Notes under the pieces: model-generated
The model's input: the letters and a program-made list of their open reading frames with translations, nothing else
Database searches by the model: none
Told to the model about the DNA's origin: nothing
From: Candidatus Kaiserbacteria bacterium
GTDB taxonomy: Bacteria; Patescibacteriota; Minisyncoccia; Phycocordibacterales; JABAAK01
Length of the DNA stretch: 23,948 nt
NCBI GenBank assembly: GCA_014238395.1
Contig: JABABE010000107.1
Span: forward strand, 1 to 23,948
Direction of reading: 5' to 3'
In this document: positions 1 through 5,180 of the stretch, in pieces
Layout of the letters: each line of letters opens with the position of its first letter
Numbering within the stretch: position 1 is the first letter of the stretch
Made by a program: the position numbers and the translations under genes

Positions 1-34
1 AGTTCTTTATTTTAACCTTAACAAGGAGGTAGTC

Positions 35-77
35 AAAAAAAAGTAACAACAGCGGCCGTCAGTTGTTACTTTTTTTT
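35..77. terminator. Perfect-stem bidirectional terminator
   Basis: A perfect 16-bp stem: positions 35-50 (eight A then GTAACAAC) pair with 62-77 (GTTGTTAC then eight T) around an 11-nt loop that contains the palindrome CGGCCG. The A-tract and T-tract on either side give a U-tract in both directions. It probably ends a gene lying left of the window; one frame (from position 2) has a stop at 44-46 inside the stem, but too little of it is visible to call a gene. Confidence 0.85.
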
Positions 78-90
78 ACCTAACTATATC

Positions 91-119
91 AAAAAAACAC
101 CTAAAAGGTGTTTGTTTTT
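91..119. terminator. Terminator, copy A of a repeated AAACACCT/AGGTGTTT hairpin
   Basis: AAACACCT (95-102) pairs with AGGTGTTT (106-113) around an AAA loop, followed by G and a T-run. The same hairpin recurs at 1047-1076 and 1904-1933. This copy lies just right of another terminator and left of the tail of a minus-strand gene, so it may back up either. Confidence 0.75.
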
Positions 120-140
120 ATTATAGAAATCAAAATTTAA

Positions 141-170
141 AAGAAAAAAAGCCCTTTCGGGTTTTTCTTC
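141..170. terminator. Terminator hairpin with CCC/GGG core
   Basis: An A-rich strand and GCCC (to 154) pair with GGG and a T-run (159-166) across a TTTC loop. On the plus strand G151-U162 extends the stem. On the minus strand the hairpin has a GAAA loop and is followed by a seven-T run. It may end transcription of the minus-strand gene at 380-976, about 210 nt away. Confidence 0.6.
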
Positions 171-379
171 TAACCTCTCCTTCTTGCGAATTCGTGGTTA
201 TTAAGAGTATACATCTAAAGTGTTTTTGTGCAAGAGCATAGTGCTTGTGGATTTGGTGGAATGGGTGGATAAATAGAAAATAGTTTGAAAAACAAGGATT
301 GCTTTTAGATTTTTTTGTGGAAAAATATAATTTCTAGTATTGTATTTCAAACACATTGTGTCTTTTAGGGCGACAGTTA
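171..379. other. Intergenic stretch with no recognised gene
   Basis: Together with the terminators to its left this makes more than 300 nt without a gene. I see an EcoRI-like palindrome near 188-193, a possible TTGCGA (183-188) / TATACA (207-212) promoter pair on the plus strand, a TATAAT at 326-331, and an imperfect inverted repeat near 229-249. None leads to a convincing reading frame or a known RNA fold. It may simply be the 3' flank of the minus-strand membrane gene. Confidence 0.4.
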
Positions 380-976
380 TTATTTATTTTTAGTGTCTTT
401 TAATACCAAGGTAAAGTTTTTAAACTCTTTTCCAATTATTTTTTTTATAAAAATCAACTGCAGATATATTGGTGCAAACAAAAGAATGATTGCTAATGCA
501 ATGGAAAGAAAGATAAATAAATATAATCCTGATAATGAAGAGAAGAAAAAGCTTAGAAATATAACGAGTGCAAATATAGATAAAAATACTAAAATATACA
601 AGAGATAAACCCTCCAAAACACAAACCAAAAAAATCTACACCCTACACCCCAACTGCCAAAGTTATGTAACTCATTTGTCTTGTTGTTTTTCATAACAAG
701 CATAAAATGTCTGAACTTTACACCTATGATTTTTTTGCTTAGAAAAATCTGTAGTCCTATTAAAATAGGGGAGGCAGCAGCACCAAATCCAAATGAAGTA
801 AATAAAAAAGCAAGGCTGTTTAAAAATCTCTCACCGTCATTTACAAAACTTGCAACAAAATTAAGTGTGACACCACCAACTAAAAAAACGATCAAAAATT
901 TTCTCCAAAACATCCACCACCAAATCCGAAACGCTATTCCAATTGTCGGTTTAATCATTTCTATTTGTTGCTCCAT
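380..976 (-). CDS. Trp-rich membrane protein with internal duplication (paralog 1)
   Basis: I do not recognise the family. The 198-residue protein is built from two copies of one unit of about 98 residues. Each unit opens with an aromatic motif (AFRIWWWMFWR at 15-25; CRFFWFVFWR at 113-122), continues with hydrophobic segments that look like two membrane helices, and closes with a basic KKIIGxxFxxFxLVxK motif (81-96; 178-193). The repeated shape suggests an integral inner-membrane protein with pseudo-twofold symmetry. A second gene of the same family lies at 1924-2556. The first ATG is chosen because a TATAAT sits 6 nt upstream on the minus strand; a second ATG six codons in is possible. No catalytic motif is visible, so no function is proposed. 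Confidence 0.8.
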   Translation of the reverse strand: MEQQIEMIKPTIGIAFRIWWWMFWRKFLIVFLVGGVTLNFVASFVNDGERFLNSLAFLFTSFGFGAAASPILIGLQIFLSKKIIGVKFRHFMLVMKNNKTNELHNFGSWGVGCRFFWFVFWRVYLLYILVFLSIFALVIFLSFFFSSLSGLYLFIFLSIALAIILLFAPIYLQLIFIKKIIGKEFKNFTLVLKDTKNK

Positions 977-982
977 AGTTAT

Positions 983-988
983 ATTATA
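983..988 (-). promoter_or_regulatory. -10 box 6 nt before the start at 976
   Basis: TATAAT on the minus strand is followed by six bases and then the ATG of the membrane-protein gene. This spacing puts the expected transcription start on or next to the start codon. No clear -35 box is seen. Confidence 0.6.
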
Positions 989-1046
989 ACTGCAACAAGT
1001 ATAAAAATGTTTGGATGGTGAAATATATAGATGTATTAGGATTATT

Positions 1047-1076
1047 AAAAAACACCCAAAAGGTGTTTGTTTTTTT
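1047..1076. terminator. Terminator, copy B, between divergent genes
   Basis: AAACACC (1050-1056) pairs with GGTGTTT (1062-1068) around CAAAA, followed by G and seven T. It is nearly identical to the copies at 91-119 and 1904-1933. It lies between two genes that point away from each other, so no obvious transcript ends here. It may insulate the gene at 1222 or stop antisense transcription. Confidence 0.65.
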
Positions 1077-1129
1077 ATATAAATATAAAATTTTTAAACT
1101 ACCATATCAGTGATTTTTGTGTATAAAGG

Positions 1130-1158
1130 TTGACAAATATAATTCTATGTGATATTAT
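1130..1158 (+). promoter_or_regulatory. Consensus sigma-70-type promoter
   Basis: TTGACA (1130-1135) and TATTAT (1153-1158) are separated by exactly 17 bp. This is the only promoter in the window with a full consensus -35 box. The predicted start is near 1165, which is itself an ATG opening a seven-codon frame; the main gene begins 57 nt later at 1222. Confidence 0.8.
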
Positions 1159-1164
1159 ATAAAT

Positions 1165-1188
1165 ATGGATGTGAATAATGCAGTGTAA
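1165..1188 (+). CDS. Possible seven-codon leader ORF (MDVNNAV)
   Basis: ATG at 1165 lies 6 nt after the TATTAT box, the same spacing seen at many genes here, and reads seven codons to TAA at 1186-1188. It is in frame with the gene at 1222 but stops 33 nt before it. It may be a leader peptide or may arise by chance. The frame is seen directly; translation is inferred. Confidence 0.3.
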   Translation: MDVNNAV

Positions 1189-1221
1189 GCAAAAAGCTCT
1201 TTAATCTCAACTAATAGTACA

Positions 1222-1839
1222 ATGAATTCAAAATTCAAAATTCATCCTGTTCAACTTGGTTTAATAGACTGGGCGAATAAGATGGTGACACTAAATCGTC
1301 CGGAATATAGACCGGATAATAGCATAATGATGGAACTTGTTAATAGGTTTTTGTGTAATAGGATGAACTATCCAAAAACTTATAAATTTTCCAAAAGAAT
1401 TTGTTATTTTAATCCTATGGTAATGAATACCAAAGAGGGTTTTCAAAAAACCCTTAAAAGAACAGGTAAAACTTTTGTGAAGTTTTTAAACTGTAAAACA
1501 GCTTTGGAGGGTTTTTCATATAGCGAGTCTGAGGAGGTAGTTAGATGGGTCTTAGGACACAAAAATACGTCTCTACAGACTATTGTAAATGTCTGCCTCT
1601 CTAAAGAAAAGAAATTTGCTAGTATGGCAAAGGAGGCTCTAGAGGATTATTTTAAGTTTATTAGAAATTCTATTAAGATTACCTGGCCAGAGTGGGCAAA
1701 GCTCCCAATCTATATGTTCTGGGTTAACAGGGAATTTTTAATAAAAATTTCTCAACTGGAGTTTGTCAATGATTCTGATTTGGATTCAAAGATAGACACA
1801 CTGTTGGACGAGAACAAAGATGAAAAACTAGTTAACTAG
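1222..1839 (+). CDS. Hypothetical soluble protein, unrecognised
   Basis: A 205-residue protein with no membrane segment and no signal peptide. I recognise no domain. It is basic and aromatic in the first half, with several Cys scattered (including RFLCNR, KRICYF, FLNCKT) but not in a metal-binding spacing. The middle (about 100-150) looks like amphipathic helices, and the C-terminal 25 residues are acidic and polar. It stands alone on the plus strand between two related minus-strand membrane genes and has the strongest promoter of the window, with a leader of about 57 nt. The ATG at 1222 has no Shine-Dalgarno sequence. The stop lies inside a 14-bp palindrome (1827-1840), which is followed by a structured 3' region and a terminator. 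Confidence 0.75.
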   Translation: MNSKFKIHPVQLGLIDWANKMVTLNRPEYRPDNSIMMELVNRFLCNRMNYPKTYKFSKRICYFNPMVMNTKEGFQKTLKRTGKTFVKFLNCKTALEGFSYSESEEVVRWVLGHKNTSLQTIVNVCLSKEKKFASMAKEALEDYFKFIRNSIKITWPEWAKLPIYMFWVNREFLIKISQLEFVNDSDLDSKIDTLLDENKDEKLVN

Positions 1840-1840
1840 T

Positions 1841-1888
1841 AGATCATCATTAAAGTTAAAAGGGGGCCACTGAGAGCTCCCTTGATCT
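1841..1888 (+). other. Nested inverted repeat in the 3' untranslated region
   Basis: AAGGGGGC (1860-1867) pairs with GCTCCCTT (1876-1883, one G-U pair) around an 8-nt loop. An outer AGATCA (1841-1846) can pair with TGATCT (1883-1888). The T-tract after it is weak, so it may protect the 3' end or assist the terminator that follows at 1904. Confidence 0.5.
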
Positions 1889-1903
1889 TTCTTTATAATA
1901 TTT

Positions 1904-1933
1904 AAAAAACACCTAAAAGGTGTTTATTTTTTT
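1904..1933. terminator. Terminator, copy C, between convergent genes
   Basis: AAACACCT (1907-1914) pairs with AGGTGTTT (1918-1925) around AAA, with an A-run on the left and seven T on the right, so it can work in both directions. It separates the converging genes at 1222-1839 (+) and 1924-2556 (-). The stop codon of the minus gene (1924-1926) lies within the hairpin. Confidence 0.8.
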
Positions 1934-2556
1934 ATACGTTTTAAAATTAAAGTAAAGTCTCTAAATTTTCTTTCAATGACTTTTTTTATGAAAAATATTT
2001 GTATATATACAAAACTCACGGAAGTAAGAACTAACATAAAAAAAATAATAGCAACAGGAATAACGAAAGAAGATTCAGAAGAGTAATTGAATCCGAAACT
2101 TAAAAATTTAGTAATAAAAATAAAGAATGTTGATTGAACAAAAAGAAGTAAAATACCTATTGAAAATGTTCTCCAAAACACAAACCAAAAAATCTGAAAT
2201 GCGATTTTCCAAGTTGCAAATATGGATATATCTTTCGTTCTGTTGTTTTTTATTACAAGAGTAAAGTTTTTGAAATTTGTACCTATTATTTTTTTTGTTA
2301 AGAAAATCATTAAAAAAAGGTAAATTAAAGAAAAAATAATAGTTTGAAAATCTTCTTCAAAAATTAAAAAAACGTTTTTGCTTAAAAAAATATTTAAAAA
2401 TAAAGTTATTAAAACTAGCAAAAAAAATATCGAAAGAACATAACAAATTTTCTGTAAAAACATCCACCACCAAATCTGAAATGCGATTTTCATCGTTGGT
2501 TTGGTTGTCTTTATAGATTGTTTATCTTTTAATTCTATTATTTCTTTTGTTTCCAT
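1924..2556 (-). CDS. Trp-rich membrane protein with internal duplication (paralog 2)
   Basis: A 210-residue relative of the protein at 380-976 and also a tandem of two units. Unit 1 has AFQIWWWMF at 25-33 and KKIIGTNFKNFTLVIK at 88-103; unit 2 has AFQIFWFVFWR at 119-129 and KKVIERKFRDFTLILK at 191-206. Hydrophobic stretches between the motifs fit membrane helices. Short DNA stretches coding for the aromatic motifs are identical between the two genes (612-633 and 2171-2192; 907-926 and 2457-2476), although the rest has diverged. The soluble N-terminus before the first motif is about ten residues longer than in paralog 1. It lies 27 nt downstream of tRNA-Leu on the same strand but has its own -10 box. 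Function unknown. Confidence 0.8.
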   Translation of the reverse strand: METKEIIELKDKQSIKTTKPTMKIAFQIWWWMFLQKICYVLSIFFLLVLITLFLNIFLSKNVFLIFEEDFQTIIFSLIYLFLMIFLTKKIIGTNFKNFTLVIKNNRTKDISIFATWKIAFQIFWFVFWRTFSIGILLLFVQSTFFIFITKFLSFGFNYSSESSFVIPVAIIFFMLVLTSVSFVYIQIFFIKKVIERKFRDFTLILKRIKK

Positions 2557-2561
2557 AATAT

Positions 2562-2567
2562 ATTATA
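2562..2567 (-). promoter_or_regulatory. -10 box 5 nt before the start at 2556
   Basis: TATAAT on the minus strand, then five bases, then ATG. It lies between the tRNA-Leu 3' end and the membrane-protein gene, so the gene can be transcribed separately from the tRNA with almost no leader. Confidence 0.55.
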
Positions 2568-2583
2568 TGCAATAAAAATTTTG

Positions 2584-2665
2584 TGCCGGAGAGAGGACTT
2601 GAACCTCCACAGATTGCTCTACTAGTTCCTAAGACTAGCGCGTCTACCAATTTCGCCACTCCGGC
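2584..2665 (-). tRNA. tRNA-Leu (anticodon UAG)
   Basis: A full class II cloverleaf of 82 nt. The acceptor stem GCCGGAG pairs with CTCCGGC with A as discriminator, the anticodon stem CTAGT/ACTAG encloses CTTAGGA giving UAG (reads CUA and other CUN codons), a long variable arm follows, and the T-loop is TTCAAGT. CCA is not encoded and must be added afterwards. A TATTAT on the minus strand at 2676-2681 is a plausible -10 box. Confidence 0.95.
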
Positions 2666-2708
2666 CTATATACAGATAATACACTAAATCAAGGATAAAT
2701 ACACTGCG

Positions 2709-2717
2709 TGATATAAT
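2709..2717 (+). promoter_or_regulatory. Extended -10 promoter (TGATATAAT)
   Basis: A TG one base before TATAAT (2712-2717) forms an extended -10 element upstream of the small ORF at 2742. A second, closer candidate is TAAAAT at 2730-2735, 6 nt before the ATG. Confidence 0.5.
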
Positions 2718-2741
2718 ATATGTACATAATAAAATAAATAT

Positions 2742-2873
2742 ATGGAGTTTTTTCAAAAAAATAGAAAGTTTTTTGTGTATCTTTCAGCAGTTTTTATAAT
2801 AATATTTGCTGTTATGGTTACTACAGATGATAAAGGTAATCAAGAACAAACACAAAAATCAATCAATCAATAG
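2742..2873 (+). CDS. Small single-pass membrane protein, 43 residues
   Basis: The frame runs from ATG 2742 to TAG 2871-2873. The protein has a basic N-terminus (FFQKNRKF), one hydrophobic helix of about 16-18 residues (roughly 11-27) and a polar tail rich in Gln, Asn and Asp. By the positive-inside rule the tail should face outward. It could also be an uncleaved signal anchor. It has its own -10 candidates and lies between tRNA-Leu (opposite strand) and gap, with 50 nt before gap. No family is recognised. Support comes from the promoter, the membrane-protein pattern and the lack of any competing gene in 2666-2923. Confidence 0.55.
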   Translation: MEFFQKNRKFFVYLSAVFIIIFAVMVTTDDKGNQEQTQKSINQ

Positions 2874-2909
2874 ATAGTTTATTTAGTAATCACTAATCAA
2901 TAAAAAGTG

Positions 2910-2915
2910 TATACT
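2910..2915 (+). promoter_or_regulatory. -10 box 8 nt before gap
   Basis: TATACT is followed by 8 nt and the gap ATG. An inverted repeat TTAGT-N4-ACTAA (2883-2896) lies where a -35 box or operator would sit. No Shine-Dalgarno sequence is seen. Confidence 0.5.
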
Positions 2916-2923
2916 TCTTTTAT

Positions 2924-3940
2924 ATGAAAAGGATCGCAATCAACGGCTTTGGTAGGATAGGGACAGCAATTTTTGAACTCATCTTGAAAGAAAAAGACTT
3001 GGAGCTTGTGGCAATAAATGGTGGAGATAGCATAGAGAATTCTATTTACACTGTTTTGTTCGACACCGTGAGAGGGAAGTTTGACGGAACAATAAAGAAA
3101 AAAAATGACGAAGAGATAACAGTCAACGGAAAAGATATTAAATGGCTATCTCAAAGAGATCCGAGTAATCTGCCTTGGAAAGAGTTGGGTATAGATATAG
3201 TAGTAGAGTGTACAGGAGTATTTACATCGCACGAAAAATCACAAGCTCATATTGATGCTGGTGCTAAAAAAGTTGTTATATCTGCACCGTCGAAAGATAA
3301 AGAAGATGCCAAAATAAAAGCTGACACAATCCTTGTTGGTATAAATGATAAAAAAGAAATTACAACAGACATAACATCCAATGCATCGTGCACTACAAAT
3401 TCTGTTGGAATACCGCTCGCAATATTAAGCGAGACTGTTGGCGTAGAAAAGGCGATTTTAAACACGGTTCACGCATACACATCAACTCAAAAAATAGTAG
3501 ACACAAAAGTAAACAAAAACCCTAGATTGGGTCGCGCTGCAGCACAAAATATAATACCTTCATCAACAGGAGCAGCAAAATCAACATCAAAGGTCATAGA
3601 TTCGCTAAAAGATAAATTTGATGGTATTTCACTCCGAGTGCCTGTCATTTCTGGGTCAATAGCAGACATAACATTTATATCTTCAAGGTCCACCACCAAA
3701 GAAGAGATAAATCAAATATTCAAAGATGCATCGGAAAAAGAATGTTACAAAAATCTTTTCACAACAACAAATGAACCAATAGTATCAAGCGATATCATAG
3801 GAAGTCAGTATATCTCTACTATTGATTTAGATCTCACACGAGTTGTTGATGGAAATCTAGTAAAAGTGATGTCTTGGTACGATAACGAGATGGGGTATAC
3901 ACATTCTTTGCTTGAACACATAAAAATAATTAAAATATAA
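2924..3940 (+). CDS. gap: Glyceraldehyde-3-phosphate dehydrogenase
   Basis: Oxidises and phosphorylates glyceraldehyde-3-phosphate to 1,3-bisphosphoglycerate in the cytosol. At 338 residues it has the usual length. It shows the N-terminal nucleotide-binding NGFGRIG (7-13), the catalytic Cys156 in SNASCTTNS, the catalytic His183 in NTVHAYT, GRAAAQNIIPSSTGAAK (203-219), and the C-terminal SWYDNEMGY. The residue that normally selects NAD, the Asp of the AIND motif, is Gly33 here (AINGG), and the usual Leu-Pro after LLD is Thr194-Lys195. Both changes are of the kind found in NADP-using family members. It is the first gene of the pentose phosphate block, and its stop codon abuts the rpiB start. 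Confidence 0.95.
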   Translation: MKRIAINGFGRIGTAIFELILKEKDLELVAINGGDSIENSIYTVLFDTVRGKFDGTIKKKNDEEITVNGKDIKWLSQRDPSNLPWKELGIDIVVECTGVFTSHEKSQAHIDAGAKKVVISAPSKDKEDAKIKADTILVGINDKKEITTDITSNASCTTNSVGIPLAILSETVGVEKAILNTVHAYTSTQKIVDTKVNKNPRLGRAAAQNIIPSSTGAAKSTSKVIDSLKDKFDGISLRVPVISGSIADITFISSRSTTKEEINQIFKDASEKECYKNLFTTTNEPIVSSDIIGSQYISTIDLDLTRVVDGNLVKVMSWYDNEMGYTHSLLEHIKIIKI

Positions 3941-4381
3941 ATGAAAACTATTTCTATGGGTACAGACCACGCCGGGTATGAACTAAAAGAATTTTTAAAA
4001 GAAAAAATTACAGATATTGGACATACAGTTACAGACTGCGGTGCACACTCTTATGAAGAGACAGATGACTATCCAGATTTTATAAGACCAGCAGCACAAA
4101 TGGTCGCTGATAAGAAGGTTGACCTAAGTATAATAATAGGGGGTTCAGGACAAGGGGAGGCTATTGTTGCAAACAGAATTCGTGGTGTTCGCGCGGTTGT
4201 TTATAACAGTGAAAATTTTAAATTAATCACTCTGTCAAGAGAGCACAATGATGCAAATATCATATCCATTGGCTCAAGATTTGTGTCAAAAGAGCACGCC
4301 TTGTCTGCTATAGAGCTGTTTATATCTACCAACTTCACAAAAGAAGAAAGGCACGAAAGAAGAATCAAAAAAATAGATTAA
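3941..4381 (+). CDS. rpiB: Ribose-5-phosphate isomerase B
   Basis: Interconverts ribose-5-phosphate and ribulose-5-phosphate. The 146 residues match the RpiB/LacAB family: TDHAGYELK at 8-16 with the sugar-handling Asp9-His10, GGSGQGEAIVAN at 67-78, and REHNDAN at 100-106. The Cys that acts as base in E. coli RpiB is Gly67 here. Instead Glu73 sits where the mycobacterial type of RpiB has its catalytic Glu, so this is the Glu-dependent subgroup. The ATG follows the gap stop codon directly, with no ribosome-binding site. It is cotranscribed with gap and the Rpe-like gene, which fits a role in pentose phosphate interconversion. Confidence 0.92.
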   Translation: MKTISMGTDHAGYELKEFLKEKITDIGHTVTDCGAHSYEETDDYPDFIRPAAQMVADKKVDLSIIIGGSGQGEAIVANRIRGVRAVVYNSENFKLITLSREHNDANIISIGSRFVSKEHALSAIELFISTNFTKEERHERRIKKID

Positions 4382-4385
4382 TAAT

Positions 4386-5057
4386 ATGTCAAGAATAATC
4401 CCAGCAATACTAGAACAAGATCAAAGTGAAGTTGTAGAAAAACTAAAAAAAGTCCAGCAGCATTTTGATTTTGCACAGATAGACATAGTAGATGGAGTGT
4501 ATGTACCAAACACAACATTTCCATACAAAGATGATGGTGAGTTTGATAAAGAGGCAGACATCAGTAACATAACTGATTTAAATATAGATTTTGAGATTGA
4601 CGGTATGACTTGTAACCATATAGAGGCTGCTAGATTCTGGAAAAGAAAAGGTGCCAAAAGATACATACTACACATAGACGCATCTTTACATTACGTCGAA
4701 GACATAAAAGCAATAAAAGAAATTGGAATCAATGTGTGTATTGCTCTTTTGCCAAATGAAACACTCTATACTATAGACAAAGTAAGGGATATGATTGATG
4801 GAGTACAATGTATGGGGATTGACCAAGTCGGAATTCAAGGACAGCCCTTTGACAGGAGAGTGATTGAATTGATAAAAGCGATAAAAGATAAATATCCTCA
4901 AATGAAAGTTGGGGTAGATGGATCAGTAAACAAAAACACACTTAAGGACCTGGTACTAGCTGGTGCCGATACTTTTTCTATCGGTTCAGCTCTACTTAAT
5001 GGAGACATAGAAGAAAACAAAAAAGAATTAGAAGACATAATCAAATCCTGTGGGTAA
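4386..5057 (+). CDS. Ribulose-phosphate 3-epimerase-like protein
   Basis: A TIM-barrel protein of 223 residues of the Rpe family. Family landmarks are IDIVDGVYVPNTTF (32-45), LHIDAS (95-100), the phosphate-binding end VGVDGS (175-180) and AGADTFSIGSALL. Rpe normally binds a metal with two His and two Asp. Here the first His is Gln31 and the second is Glu70 (IDFEID in place of VDVHLM), while Asp33 and Asp178 remain. The loop that is usually NPGFGGQ reads DQVGIQGQ. It may use another metal arrangement, act on a related sugar phosphate, or be weakly active. Its place between rpiB and the transketolase genes favours a pentose phosphate role. It starts 4 nt after rpiB. Confidence 0.8.
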   Translation: MSRIIPAILEQDQSEVVEKLKKVQQHFDFAQIDIVDGVYVPNTTFPYKDDGEFDKEADISNITDLNIDFEIDGMTCNHIEAARFWKRKGAKRYILHIDASLHYVEDIKAIKEIGINVCIALLPNETLYTIDKVRDMIDGVQCMGIDQVGIQGQPFDRRVIELIKAIKDKYPQMKVGVDGSVNKNTLKDLVLAGADTFSIGSALLNGDIEENKKELEDIIKSCG

Positions 5058-5099
5058 ACACAAAAACTAATATGCATAGTCGTTTTTGAATATAGTAAA

Positions 5100-5156
5100 T
5101 TTAAATATAGACTAAATAGGTTGGTTATATATAACCACTTTTAAATATAAAGACTA
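5100..5156 (+). promoter_or_regulatory. Palindrome flanked by direct repeats upstream of transketolase
   Basis: TGGTTATATATAACCA (5122-5137) is a perfect 16-bp palindrome. It is flanked by two near-identical direct repeats, TTTAAATATAGACTA (5100-5114) and TTTAAATATAAAGACTA (5140-5156). It lies about 50 bp before the predicted transcription start. It may be an operator; as RNA it could fold as a weak hairpin at the end of the preceding operon. Confidence 0.4.
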
Positions 5157-5164
5157 TTATAATT

Positions 5165-5173
5165 TGGTATAAT
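5165..5173 (+). promoter_or_regulatory. Extended -10 promoter 7 nt before the transketolase gene
   Basis: TGGTATAAT forms an extended -10 element (TATAAT at 5168-5173). Seven bases separate it from the ATG at 5181, so the message is predicted to be leaderless. An extended -10 fits the lack of a -35 box. Confidence 0.7.
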
Positions 5174-5180
5174 AAAAATA

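Noticed and set aside
15..35. AACAAGGAGGTAG at the window start resembles the complement of a 16S rRNA 3' end (anti-Shine-Dalgarno).
   Set aside because: The similarity stops after a few bases; the bases further in (complement of the conserved 16S 3' region) do not match. A terminator hairpin follows instead.
2..46. Possible C-terminal end of an upstream protein (frame ending NKEVVKKK, stop at 44-46).
   Set aside because: Only 14 codons are visible and another frame also ends nearby, so the frame cannot be chosen.
201..356. 51-codon minus-strand ORF starting MCLKYN.
   Set aside because: No convincing promoter, no recognisable pattern, and composition typical of random AT-rich sequence.
393..989. 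Plus-strand ORFs across 393-608 and 681-989.
   Set aside because: They are antisense shadows of the clearly coding minus-strand membrane-protein gene, whose motifs are shared with its paralog.
1827..1840. 14-bp perfect palindrome ACTAGTTAACTAGT at the end of the hypothetical gene.
   Set aside because: A palindrome of this length is expected about once or more by chance in a window this AT-rich, and it lies inside the coding end; noted only.
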